A DNA stretch of 64,000 nt from JAKAVN01 sp963796565. GTDB lineage: Bacteria > Desulfobacterota > Binatia > Binatales > Binataceae. The notes under the pieces were generated by a model that made no database searches, had not been told where the DNA came from, and was given only the letters and a program-made list of their open reading frames with translations. The position numbers were made by a program, and so were the translations under genes. This document shows, in pieces, positions 17,424 through 26,900 of this stretch (position 1 is its first letter; each line of letters opens with the position of its first letter). The DNA lies in contig CAWCMA010000003.1 of assembly GCA_963796565.1 (NCBI GenBank), positions 62,001 through 126,000 on the forward strand. Direction: 5' to 3'.

Positions 17424-18032
17424 ATGAGCGCATCGACGTCTACTAATTCCGCCAGTCGCGCTCCTCGACAGGACAACCGCCGCCAGCAACTGCTCGACGT
17501 CGCTGCCCGGCTATTTCGCGAGCGCGGCTACCACGTCACCTCGATGCGGGATATCGCGCACGAGGTCGGGATGCTCTCGGGCTCCATCTACTATCACTTC
17601 TCCTCCAAAGAGGAGTTGTTGCTGGCCGTGTACGAAGAGGGCCTGCGACATATCGCGGAGCAGGTCGATGCGGCGGTGGCCGAGCACAACACTCCCTGGG
17701 AGCGGTTGGAGGCTGGATGCACCGCGCATCTCGAGGCGCTGCTCGAGTTGAGCGACTATACGCAGGTGATGATCCGGGTGCTGCCGCCGGAAGGCGGTAA
17801 AGTCGCCGAGCGGCTGCTCGAGCTACGCGATCAGTACGAGGCGCGCTTTCGCAAGCTGATCGACGCGCTCGCGCTGCCCGAGGCGGCCGATCGCCGTTAC
17901 CTGCGGTTGCTGCTGATGGGCGGACTCAACTGGTCGCACGTCTGGTATCGTCCGGGCGGCGACACCCCGGCGGTCATCGCGCATCGCATGATCGATCTTT
18001 TGCGCCAGCGCCTGGACCGCGCGCCCGCGTAA
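17424..18032 (+). CDS. TetR/AcrR-family regulator
   Basis: 202 residues. The N-terminal helix-turn-helix runs from about 18 to 65 (ILDVA-type start LLDVAARLFRERGYHVTSM, then GMLSGSIYYHFSSKEELL). The C-terminal ligand domain begins near 80. Phrases such as MIRVLPPEG and a C-terminal LLLMGGLNWSHVWYRPGG occur in regulators of the KstR2/FadR-like group that sense acyl-CoA esters. A CoA-ester ligand is therefore an inference. It follows the diiron gene by 94 bp on the same strand and may repress the site at 16235. The Shine-Dalgarno is weak. Confidence 0.88.
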   Translation: MSASTSTNSASRAPRQDNRRQQLLDVAARLFRERGYHVTSMRDIAHEVGMLSGSIYYHFSSKEELLLAVYEEGLRHIAEQVDAAVAEHNTPWERLEAGCTAHLEALLELSDYTQVMIRVLPPEGGKVAERLLELRDQYEARFRKLIDALALPEAADRRYLRLLLMGGLNWSHVWYRPGGDTPAVIAHRMIDLLRQRLDRAPA

Positions 18033-18050
18033 GCCCGCCCGGATTGCAAC

Positions 18051-18176
18051 TCACTGTCCGTTAATTCCGAACTGTTTGTTCTGCTTTATCGCCGCGCGGG
18101 CGACGATAAGCTCTATCAATCCGATTACGATGTACACTCCGGTCACGAAAAGTAGCCAGTTTGTTGGACTTGCCAT
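18051..18176 (-). CDS. Small single-span membrane protein, 41 residues
   Basis: The minus strand from ATG 18176 to TGA 18051 encodes 41 residues. A transmembrane helix covers about 7-27 (WLLFVTGVYIVIGLIELIVA), followed by a short basic/polar tail (RAAIKQNKQFGINGQ). AGGAAGA lies about 9 nt before the ATG. It starts 75 bp after the cyclase-family gene on the same strand, so it may be translated from that transcript. I do not recognise the family. The clean helix, the ribosome-binding site and a reading frame that fills an otherwise empty gap are the support. Confidence 0.5.
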   Translation of the reverse strand: MASPTNWLLFVTGVYIVIGLIELIVARAAIKQNKQFGINGQ

Positions 18177-18251
18177 ATAAGATCTTCCTGAACGATGTTC
18201 CGATTCTTCGTGCTCGATTAAATCAAAAAAACCATATCGACCGCCAGCCGC

Positions 18252-19193
18252 TCACTTGATTGCTTGAGGGTTTATCGGCGATCCGACCGCACCGGTTATC
18301 GGCAGCGGCGGAGCGACGAACATGAACTCGTAGATTTTGTCGGCCGCGCAATCGGCCGCGATCTTTTCGAGATCGAAAATCTCTCCCACCAGCAGACCGA
18401 TATTGGGAATCATCACCTGGTGCAGCGGCTGAAAGGACTCGGGCAGTTCGTTGGGCCGCACTTCAAGCCCCCAGGTGTCGCTCGCGATGCCGGCGATCTC
18501 GGTCCGGTAGAGCCAATCGGCGGTGCTGAAGGAAAGTCCTGGCGCGTCGCCGGCGGCAAAGGTGCCCCATCCGTTTTTCTTGCAATAACCAAGCTGCCCG
18601 GTGCGAACCAACACAATGTCACCGCGGGCAATTTTCACATCTTCAGCGGCGGCGCAGCCGGTTAGATCCTGTTCGGTTACCGGATAGCCCGGCGCCAGAG
18701 TTTCGAGTCCCTTGAACCGCGCAATATCGAGCAGGACTCCGCGGCTGACGATCTTCTCGGCCATCTTTTCGATTCCGTTGACCGCGGCGCCGCGTGCGCT
18801 GACCTTGGCGGCGTCCTGCCCGTTCCACATCTTGCCGTAGTCGAATATATGGGCGAGGGCATCCCATTGGGTGCCGCACTGCAAAAACATCGTGACCGCG
18901 TCGTCGGCCGCGCCGATTCCATGCGGGAACGGTTGAACCCCCGCCGCGGCGTCGGTGCCGGTCAAAACGAAAGTGTGAACCGGATTGACCCTGCCAAAGG
19001 CACCCGTCTGCGGCCCTGCGGAATCGTATGGCAACGCCAAGGAAATAACCCGACCCGCGCGCACCAGGCGGGCGGCCTGGATGATTTTTTCAGGCGTGAT
19101 GTAGTTCAGCGTTCCGAGCTGATCGTCCGTACCCCACTTTCCCCAGTTGCGGTACTTCTTCGCGGCCTGCTGAATTCTTTCGTCGGTCGTCAT
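18252..19193 (-). CDS. Cyclase-family hydrolase (kynurenine formamidase-like)
   Basis: 313 residues. The metal motif of this family, HxGTHxDxxxH, appears as QCGTQWDALAH near 105-115. Two His positions are therefore Gln, which raises doubt about the usual Zn or Mn site. Further family segments are GVLLDI, ARGDIVLVRTG near 193, and WGLEVRP near 245. Known relatives hydrolyse cyclic amides or esters. ATG 19193 has GGAG 5 nt upstream and is preferred to GTG 19199. It lies between the rhodanese gene and the 41-residue protein, all on the minus strand and possibly one unit. Confidence 0.8.
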   Translation of the reverse strand: MTTDERIQQAAKKYRNWGKWGTDDQLGTLNYITPEKIIQAARLVRAGRVISLALPYDSAGPQTGAFGRVNPVHTFVLTGTDAAAGVQPFPHGIGAADDAVTMFLQCGTQWDALAHIFDYGKMWNGQDAAKVSARGAAVNGIEKMAEKIVSRGVLLDIARFKGLETLAPGYPVTEQDLTGCAAAEDVKIARGDIVLVRTGQLGYCKKNGWGTFAAGDAPGLSFSTADWLYRTEIAGIASDTWGLEVRPNELPESFQPLHQVMIPNIGLLVGEIFDLEKIAADCAADKIYEFMFVAPPLPITGAVGSPINPQAIK

Positions 19194-19306
19194 CAACACA
19201 CTCCACGCAAAACAGGTTTGCTCAGGTTGTCATGGACCTGATGCGCCAGCGTCTCGGGCGCGCTGGCACGAATCTCGGGCAAGCTGGACGCCGCCGGACG
19301 CTGGAA

Positions 19307-19720
19307 TCAGTCCGGCTTCTTTTCGGGCATCGGCTCGACCGCGCCGCCGCTTTCCTTCCAGGCGCGAAATCCGCCGCGGATGTGGCACACCGGCTCCAGG
19401 CCCATCCGCTGCACCGCCTGCGTCGCCAGCGCCGAGCGCAGCCCGCCCGCGCAGAAGAACACGAAGCGCTTGCCCGAGCCGAAGACGTCCTTGTAGTAGG
19501 GGCTTTCCGGATCGACCCAGAACTCCAGCATCCCGCGCGGCGCATGGAGCGCGCCGGGCACGCGGCCGTCGCGCTGAAGTTCGCGGATATCGCGGATGTC
19601 GACCAGCAGGACGCCCGGATCGTCTTTGAGCTTGATCGCCTCCTGCGGGGTTACGGTCTGGATCTCTTTTTCAGCCTCGGCGCACAATTCCTTGACGGTC
19701 TTTTTCAGCTTGAGTGCCAT
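19307..19720 (-). CDS. Rhodanese-like sulfurtransferase
   Basis: 137 residues, a single rhodanese domain from about 22 to 125. The N-terminal CDC25-like part reads VLLVDIRDIRELQRDGRVPGALHAP. The active-site loop is FFCAGGLRSALA, with the catalytic Cys near 90, followed by the RGGFRAWKESGG end. It would transfer sulfur from a persulfide to a nucleophile. GGAGG 8 nt before ATG 19720 supports the start. The C-terminal EPMPEKKPD is a short acidic/basic tail. It lies 113 bp upstream of the cyclase gene and downstream of the arylsulfatase gene, so a link with sulfur released from organosulfates is conceivable but not shown. Confidence 0.9.
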   Translation of the reverse strand: MALKLKKTVKELCAEAEKEIQTVTPQEAIKLKDDPGVLLVDIRDIRELQRDGRVPGALHAPRGMLEFWVDPESPYYKDVFGSGKRFVFFCAGGLRSALATQAVQRMGLEPVCHIRGGFRAWKESGGAVEPMPEKKPD

Positions 19721-19853
19721 CGTGAATCCTCCGCGTTCCCTTTACTAGCACTAGCGACGAGACCAAGGCGAGGACATCCGCGGGAGGCGCAGCGGAGGCG
19801 GAGCGGATCGGTCAACCGCGCGAGGGGCCGACCGATCCATCTTTCACCCGCGG

Positions 19854-22430
19854 TTACTGCGCGTCGGCCGCACTCGCATTTGCTTGCATGAGCCGCTTTT
19901 CATCCGCGGGCGTGAGCTTCGGGCGATCGACGGCGATCGTCAGCTTCTCGATCTTGCCGGTGAACTTGAACGGTACCTGGTAGTCGTTGTCATCCACCGG
20001 TGTGCCAGTGTCCGCGCCGATGTCGAACGTCTCGTCCCACTGGAGGGTGAGCGGGATGGTGCGCTCCATCCTCTGGCGGGCTACTTCCTTGCCGTCCACC
20101 TTAAGCGCGCCGGTGCCACTGCGACCGATGCCGCTGAGGTTATTGAACGCGAGGGTGGCGAAGCCGAGCCCGTCATATTTGAAGTCGAATTCGATCGTGT
20201 GCTTGCCGGGCGAGAGCGCCTCCGGCCCCTCCCAACGCACGCGCTTCAAATCGAGCAGGTTCCAGACGAAGACCGGCTTGTCCTTCAGCAGATACATGCC
20301 GTAGCCGCCGAACCGGCCACCGTTGGTATGGATCATGCCTTCGGCGCCGCCCTGCGGAATATCGACTTCGGCAGTTATGGTGTACGAGGCGTTGAGAAGA
20401 CTTGGCGCATCTCCGTGTGGAATGCCGGTCACCGTCTCGCCCGAGTACGTGAAGACCGTCCTGCCAGCCGTCACACTTGGCACGGGAGTTACCAGTCGCG
20501 TCGCCACCGAGGCGTCCAGCGGCAGAGCCTGGTACTTGGCGAGTTCCACCCACAACTGTTCCTGCATTTGCCTCAGCCTGTCCGGATTGGAGGCGGCAAC
20601 GTCGTTATTCTGCGTCCAGTCCTTGCTGACGTCGTAAAGTTCCCACTTATAGTCGTTTGCGGGATCCTGCATGGCCGTCCCTACAAGCTGCCAAGGCGCG
20701 CGAACGGGAACAGCACTCAGCATCCAACCGTCCTGGTAGAGTCCTCGCACGCTCATCATCTCGAAGTATTGCGTGTGATGTGCCGACGGCGCATTGGCGT
20801 TGGCCTTGTCGAAGGTGTAGGCCATGCTCACGCCTTCGATCGGCTTCTGCGCGATACCGTCAACCATGACGGGCGCTGGAATACCCGTGACCTCGAGAAT
20901 GGTCGGTACGATGTCGATCACATGATGGAACTGCCAGCGAATGCCGCCCTTGTCCTTGATCCGCGCAGGCCACGAGATCGCCATGCCTTGGCGCGTGCCG
21001 CCGAAGAAGGACGGGATCTGCTTCACCCACTTGTACGGAGTGTCGAATGCCCAGGCCCATCCGACCGCCATGTGGGCGTAGGTCTGGTCGGTGCCCCAGG
21101 CGTCGTAGAACTTCATCTGCGCGGCGACCGGCAGTTCGACGCCGTTGAACTGCAGAATCTCGCTGGGGGTGCCGTTGGGCGATCCTTCGGAGCTCGCGCC
21201 GTTGTCGCCGCTGATGTAAATGATCAGCGTGTTGTCGAGCTTGCCCATGTCCTGAACGGCCTGGATCACGCGGCCGATCTCGTGATCCGTATAGGCCAGA
21301 TAGGCGGCATAGACGTCCGCCTGGCGAATGTAGAGCTTCTTCTCTTCGTCCGTGAGCGAGTCCCATCGCTTCAGCAGTTTGTCCGGCCACGGCGTGAGTT
21401 GCGCGTCCTGCGGGATCACGCCGAGCCGCTTCTGATTGGCGAAGATTTGATCACGTAGCGCGTTCCAGCCCGTGTCGAACAGATGCAGGTCGCTGATCTT
21501 CTTGATCCATTCGGGCGTGGGTTGGTGCGGCGCGTGAGTGCCCCCGGGAACATAGTGAAGGAAGAACTGCATATTGGGATCGATGTCGTTGAGCTGCCGC
21601 AACCAGTGGATGGCGTCATCGGCCATCGCGGTGGTCAGGTTCCATCCCGGATGGCCAACGTACGGATAGATCGCCGTGGTGTTGCGGAACAGGTTGGGTT
21701 GCCACTGGCTCGTGTCGCCGCCGACAAACCCGTAGAAGTACTCGAAGCCCATTCCCGTCGGCCATTGGTCGAACGGTCCGGCCTGGCTCGCCATGTAGGT
21801 AGGCGTGTTGTGGTCTTTGCCGAACCACGAGGTGCGGTAGCCGTTTTCCAGCAGGATTCGGCCGATGGTCGCGTTGTCTTTGCCGATCACACTATTGTAG
21901 CCGGGGAAGCCCGTCGTTGCCTCCGAGATCACGCCGAACCCCACCGAGTGATGATTGCGCCCGGTGAGGAGCGCCGCCCGCGTCGGCGAGCACAGCGACG
22001 TCGAATGGAAATTCGTGTAGCGCAGCCCGTCGGCGGCGATCCGGTCGAGCGCCGGGGTCGGGATTACACCGCCGAAAGTCGAAGGCGCGCTGAAGCCGAC
22101 GTCGTCAGTCATTATCAAGAGGATATTAGGCGCACCCTTCGGTGGGACCACCCGCGCCGGCCAGTACGGCTTCGATTGGGCGGCGTTAAGGTTGATTTCG
22201 CCGCCGAATTTCTGCGGCGGCGGCGGGAGGTATCGCCCGTCGATCGTGATGGTTGAGTCGGGCGAGCCCGGTACGCCGTAGATCTGCTGCGCCATAGCAG
22301 GAACCGAGCCCATGAGACCGGAAGCGATCAGCATCAGGAGCATCACCCGCGATCGGGTCTGCCTGATACGTTCGAACCTGATTGCGAAGCGACACCAGCG
22401 CTGGCGAAACAGTTCTGTCGTTGTAGCCAT
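19854..22430 (-). CDS. Secreted arylsulfatase (formylglycine type)
   Basis: 858 residues. The signal peptide is MLLMLIASGLMGSVPAMAQQ (about 30-49), so the enzyme is periplasmic or secreted. The sulfatase signature CSPTR is at 147-151. Cys147 is the residue converted to formylglycine, and LTGR follows. Metal ligands include Asp109 and Asp110 (MTDDVG). A second metal/catalytic block is ISGDNGASSEG near 410. A roughly 200-residue C-terminal beta domain (after about 650) is typical of the long PAS/AtsA-like arylsulfatases. It hydrolyses sulfate esters of phenols or alcohols. ATG 22430 is preferred over an upstream TTG at 22451. It is divergent from the RND pump genes. Confidence 0.92.
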   Translation of the reverse strand: MATTTELFRQRWCRFAIRFERIRQTRSRVMLLMLIASGLMGSVPAMAQQIYGVPGSPDSTITIDGRYLPPPPQKFGGEINLNAAQSKPYWPARVVPPKGAPNILLIMTDDVGFSAPSTFGGVIPTPALDRIAADGLRYTNFHSTSLCSPTRAALLTGRNHHSVGFGVISEATTGFPGYNSVIGKDNATIGRILLENGYRTSWFGKDHNTPTYMASQAGPFDQWPTGMGFEYFYGFVGGDTSQWQPNLFRNTTAIYPYVGHPGWNLTTAMADDAIHWLRQLNDIDPNMQFFLHYVPGGTHAPHQPTPEWIKKISDLHLFDTGWNALRDQIFANQKRLGVIPQDAQLTPWPDKLLKRWDSLTDEEKKLYIRQADVYAAYLAYTDHEIGRVIQAVQDMGKLDNTLIIYISGDNGASSEGSPNGTPSEILQFNGVELPVAAQMKFYDAWGTDQTYAHMAVGWAWAFDTPYKWVKQIPSFFGGTRQGMAISWPARIKDKGGIRWQFHHVIDIVPTILEVTGIPAPVMVDGIAQKPIEGVSMAYTFDKANANAPSAHHTQYFEMMSVRGLYQDGWMLSAVPVRAPWQLVGTAMQDPANDYKWELYDVSKDWTQNNDVAASNPDRLRQMQEQLWVELAKYQALPLDASVATRLVTPVPSVTAGRTVFTYSGETVTGIPHGDAPSLLNASYTITAEVDIPQGGAEGMIHTNGGRFGGYGMYLLKDKPVFVWNLLDLKRVRWEGPEALSPGKHTIEFDFKYDGLGFATLAFNNLSGIGRSGTGALKVDGKEVARQRMERTIPLTLQWDETFDIGADTGTPVDDNDYQVPFKFTGKIEKLTIAVDRPKLTPADEKRLMQANASAADAQ

Positions 22431-22551
22431 CGACGACTTTCCCCCGTGCAAATCTCTTTTTCAGAAGTTTTCTTGGAGGCTTGCGGATATGCCTCACCGC
22501 AATGACACGACTTTCGGGCCTGGATAGTCACATCACTTCGATCTGGAAGAT

Positions 22552-22566
22552 ATTGGACTTTGGTCC
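22552..22566. repeat. 15-bp word shared with 37706-37720
   Basis: ATTGGACTTTGGTCC, containing the short dyad GGAC-TTTG-GTCC. It lies in the divergent interval between the arylsulfatase and RND genes. The identical word occurs in the divergent interval at 37706. Confidence 0.7.
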
Positions 22567-22661
22567 TGCCGGAAGTGAGTGAAGTCGGAAGGAAGTTCTC
22601 GCCAGAGACCGCGCATTTGAGCATAATGATTGGTCCGATGAGATCGCACCGGAATTGGCTG

Positions 22662-23882
22662 ATGCCGCGGCGATTCATTCAACTCGCCGCCACTGCACTT
22701 GTGGCAGCGCTCACGCTGACCGCCATGGCTTGCAAAAAGGCTGTGCCCGCGATGCTGCCGCCCACACCGGAAGTCGTGGTCACGAACGTCGTTCAGAGAG
22801 ACGTGCCGCTTTACTCGGAGTGGGTCGGCACGACTGAAGGCTTCGTCAACGCGCAAATCCATCCGAAGGTGTCCGGCTACCTGCTGAAGCAGAGTTACAA
22901 GGATGGCGACCATGTGAACGAAGGCCAGTTGCTGTTCCAGATCGACGATCGCGAGTACAAGGCCGCGCTCGACCAGGCGCTGGGTAATCTTGCCCAGATA
23001 CAGGCTGAGCTGAAGCGGCACCATCAAGATCTTGTGCGCTACACCACGCTCTTCAAAGCGGCGGTCATCTCGAAGCAGGAGTTCGACACCCAAACGCAAA
23101 CCACGCGCGCATCGGCGGCGCAGGCGCAAGCGGCCCAGGCGGCGGTCGAGACGGCGCGGCTCAATGTGCAGTGGACGCGTGTGACCTCGCCCATCGATGG
23201 CATTGCCGGAATCGCAAAAACGCAGGTCGGCGACCTGGTCGGCCCGACCACGTTGCTGACGACCGTTTCGCAGCTCGACCCGATCAAGGTCACGTTCCCA
23301 ATCAGCGAGCGCGAATACCTGCATTTCGCCGAACGGATCAAGCAGCACGAGGAGAATGGGGTGAGGAAGGGCGAGCCCTCGCTGCAAATGATCCTTGCCG
23401 ACGGCAAGACCTACGGATATCCAGGGCATTTCTACGTCGCCAACCGCCAGGTCAACGTGCAGACCGGCACCATTCTGATCCAGGGGATTTTTCCAAATCC
23501 CGGCTACATTCTGCGCCCCGGTTTGTATGCGAAGATCCGTGTAGCTGCCGACGTCCAGCGGGGCGCGCTGCTCGTTCCGCAAAGCGCGGTGCTCGAGACC
23601 CAGGGACAGTCCCAGGTCGCTGTCGTGGGTCCCGACGACCGGGTCAGCCTGCGTACGGTCAAAACCGGCAAGCAGGCGGGTAGTCTCAGAATCATCGCAG
23701 AGGGGCTAAAGCCCGGCGAGCGCGTCATCACCGAGGGTTTGCAAAAGGTCTCCGACGGGATGGAAGTGAAGCCGCAGCTAGCGCCCGCCGAGCCCGGGAG
23801 CACCACCAGCGCGCCGGCGCAACCGTCCGTGCCTTCCGCCGCACCTCCCGCGGCCTCCACGAGTCCGGCTCACCAGGGCTAG
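22662..23882 (+). CDS. RND efflux periplasmic adaptor (membrane fusion protein)
   Basis: About 406 residues from ATG 22662. The N-terminus RFIQLAATALVAALTLTAMAC ends at a likely lipidation Cys (TAMAC, a slightly irregular lipobox). The order that follows is typical: first beta-barrel/lipoyl half (VSGYLLKQSYKDGDHVNEGQ), a long alpha-hairpin (about 85-150), second lipoyl half (SPIDGIAGIAKTQVGDLVG), beta-barrel and a Pro/Ala/Ser-rich tail. It links the inner-membrane pump encoded next to an outer-membrane channel, which is not in the window. Alternative in-frame ATGs are at 22626 and 22638. I chose 22662 because it gives the best signal sequence, with GGAA upstream. The stop is 25 bp before the pump gene. 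Confidence 0.9.
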   Translation: MPRRFIQLAATALVAALTLTAMACKKAVPAMLPPTPEVVVTNVVQRDVPLYSEWVGTTEGFVNAQIHPKVSGYLLKQSYKDGDHVNEGQLLFQIDDREYKAALDQALGNLAQIQAELKRHHQDLVRYTTLFKAAVISKQEFDTQTQTTRASAAQAQAAQAAVETARLNVQWTRVTSPIDGIAGIAKTQVGDLVGPTTLLTTVSQLDPIKVTFPISEREYLHFAERIKQHEENGVRKGEPSLQMILADGKTYGYPGHFYVANRQVNVQTGTILIQGIFPNPGYILRPGLYAKIRVAADVQRGALLVPQSAVLETQGQSQVAVVGPDDRVSLRTVKTGKQAGSLRIIAEGLKPGERVITEGLQKVSDGMEVKPQLAPAEPGSTTSAPAQPSVPSAAPPAASTSPAHQG

Positions 23883-23907
23883 GTCCGGGCTACCGGGGCC
23901 AGGAACG

Positions 23908-26900
23908 ATGTCGAAGTTCTTCATCAACCGGCCGATCGTGGCGATGGTCATCGCCATTTTCTTTGTGATCGCCGGAGCCGTGATGGTTTTCCGGCTCCCG
24001 GTCGCGCAGTTCCCCGATATCGTACCGCCCAAGATTCAGACCACGGCGGTCTACACCGGCGCCGACGCGCTCACCGTTGAACAGTCGGTCGCCACTCCGA
24101 TCGAGGAGCAGGTCAACGGCGCGAAGAACATGATCTATATGCAGTCGATCAACGGCGACGACGGCACGATGACGCTGCAGGCCAACTTCGACGTCGGCAC
24201 CGACGTCGATCTCGACCAGGTGCAAGTGCAGAACCGGCTCTCCCAGGCGCTCTCCAGCCTGCCCGCCGAGGTCAGCAGCTACGGCCTCACGACTCAACAG
24301 ACGGTCGGACTTCCGCTGTTGGTCTTCGCGATCACCTCGCCGCATCGGACCTGGGACCAGACCTTCCTCGCCAACTATACCGCGATCAACATCGTGGATG
24401 AGCTTGCGCGCATCCCCGGCATCGGCCAAGTCAAGATTTTTGGCGCCGCGAACTATGCGATGCGGGTGTGGGTGGCGCCCGACACGCTCGCCAAGCTCCA
24501 GTTGACCGTGAACGATATCGTCAAGGCGATCGCGGCCCAGAATGTCGTGAACCCGGCGGGCACGATCGGTGGCGAGCCGGCGCCGCCAGGTCAGCAGCTC
24601 ACCTATACCGTGCGCGCGCAAGGCCGTTTGCTGAGCGCCGAGGAGTTCGGCGACGTCATCCTGCGCGCCAACCCCAACGGCTCGCTGGTGCGGCTCAAGG
24701 ACGTCGCGCGGATCCAGCTCGGCGCCGAAAGCTACAACCAGCAGGCATTCATGAATGGCGCGCCGAGCTCGCTGCTCATCCTCTACCAGAACCCGGGCTC
24801 CAACGCGCTCGACGCCGCGAATCGCGCCAAGACGAGGATGAAGGAGCTCGCCCGGCGATTTCCCGAGGACATGAAAGTGACGCTGACGCTCGACACCACC
24901 GTTCCGGTGACCGAGGGCGCGTGGGAGATCGTGAAAACCCTGCTCGAGGCGATTGGCCTGGTGGTGCTGGTGGTCTTCATCTTCCTGCAGAGCTGGCGGG
25001 CGACGCTGATCCCGATTCTGACCATTCCGGTATCGCTGGTGGGAGCTTTCATGTTTTTTCCGGCGGTCGGATTCTCGGTCAACACGCTCTCGCTGCTCGG
25101 GCTGGTGCTGGCCGTCGGCCTGGTGGTTGACGACGCGATCGTGGTGGTCGAGGCGATCACGGCGAAAATCGAGCAAGGGCGGTCGCCGCGTGACGCGGCG
25201 CTCGAAGCGATGGACGAAGTCGGCAGCGCCCTGGTGGGAATCGCGCTGGTCCTTTCCGCCGTCTTCATCCCGACCGCATTCATGGCGGGCATCACAGGCT
25301 CGCTCTACCGGCAGTTTGCGCTGACGATCGCGTTCTCAGTCATCATCTCGGCCTTCAACGCGCTCACGCTGAGTCCGGCCCTGGGTGCGCTGCTGCTGCG
25401 GCCGAAAAGCCCCGAGACGAAGCGCAGGGGGCCGCTCGCTAGCCTCTTCGCGCTCTTCAACAGAGGTTTCGACTGGGCGACCAGGGGCTACGTCAGCATC
25501 TCCGCCCTGTTGATCCGGAAATTCGTGCTGGCGATCGCGATCCTGGTCGGCTTCGTGGTGTTGGCCGGAGGGATCGGCAAGATCCTGCCGCAATCGTTCC
25601 TGCCGGACGAGGACCAGGGCTACTTCATAATCAACGTCGAGCTGCCGGAAGCCGCCTCGCTGCAACGGACCACCGCGGTGATGCAGAAGATCGACGATAT
25701 TCTGATGCATGAGCCGGGGGTCCTCTACAGCAACGGCATCGCCGGCTACAGCATCCTGTCGCAAACGACCGGCCCTCGAAACGGAGTCTACTTCTGCCTG
25801 CTGAAGCCCTATCCGGAGCGCACGGATTCAGCGCTGCAGGCCGCATCCATCGTTGCTTCGCTGAATCGCAAACTTGCCGGGCTGTTGGATGCTCAAGTAT
25901 TCGCGTTTCTGCCGCCCGCGATCCCCGGAATCGGGCAGGCCAGCGGGGTCGATTTCTTCATCCAGGACCGGGGCGGCCACGACGTGAATTATCTATGGCA
26001 GAACACGCAGAAGTTCCTCGCCGCCGCGCGCAAGCGGCCCGAGCTGGCAGGCCTGCGCTTTACCTTCAGTCCCTCGGTGCCGCAACTCTTCGCCGCGGTG
26101 GACAAGGACAAGGTGTTCAAACTTGGAATTTCGATCGACGAGGTTTACCGCGCGCTGCAAACCCTGCTCGGCGGCTACTACGTGAACCAGTTCAACCGTT
26201 TCGGCCGGGTATGGAAGGTTTTCGTGGAAGCGGAGCCGCAGTACCGGACCCGGGCGACCGAAGTCGGCCAGTTCTACGTCCGCAACAGCGCGGGCACGAT
26301 GGTCCCGCTGTCGACGCTGGTCAACATGCGCAAGGCGTTCGGTCCGGAATATACTACGCGCTTCAACGAGTACCGCAGTATCGAGATTTTCGCCGCTCCG
26401 TCACCCGGCCACAGCACCGGCGACGCCATGAGCGCGGTCGCAGCGGTCGCCGACGCGGTCCTGCCGCGTGACATGGGATATGCGTGGAACGGGATCTCGT
26501 ACCAGCAATCGGTGGCGGGAGGCGGCGCGGGCGTGTTCGCGCTCTCGCTAATCCTGGTGTTTCTGATTCTCGCCGCGCTTTACGAGAGCTGGTCGCTACC
26601 GTTCAGCGTGCTGCTGAGCGTGCCGGTTGCGGTATGCGGCGCGTTCTTCGGACTGTGGTCGCGCCACTTCGACAATGACATCTACGCGCAGATCGGCCTC
26701 ATCATGTTGATCGGACTTTCGGCGAAGAATGCGATTCTGATCGTGGAGTTCGCCAAGACCGAGCTCGAGCGGGGCGAGGCTCTGGTCACGGCGGCGCTGA
26801 ACGGCGCGCGTCAGCGCCTGAGGCCGATTCTGATGACCTCGTTCGCTTTCATCTTCGGTCTGTTTCCGCTCTGGATTGCTCTGGGAGCGGGCGCGGTGGC

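Noticed and set aside
19884..21458. Long plus-strand reading frame of 524 codons
   Set aside because: It is antisense to the arylsulfatase, whose catalytic motifs are all present on the other strand. Long antisense frames are expected at this GC content.
23890..25176. Long minus-strand reading frame of 428 codons
   Set aside because: Antisense to the RND pump; Arg/His/Asp-rich sequence without family features.
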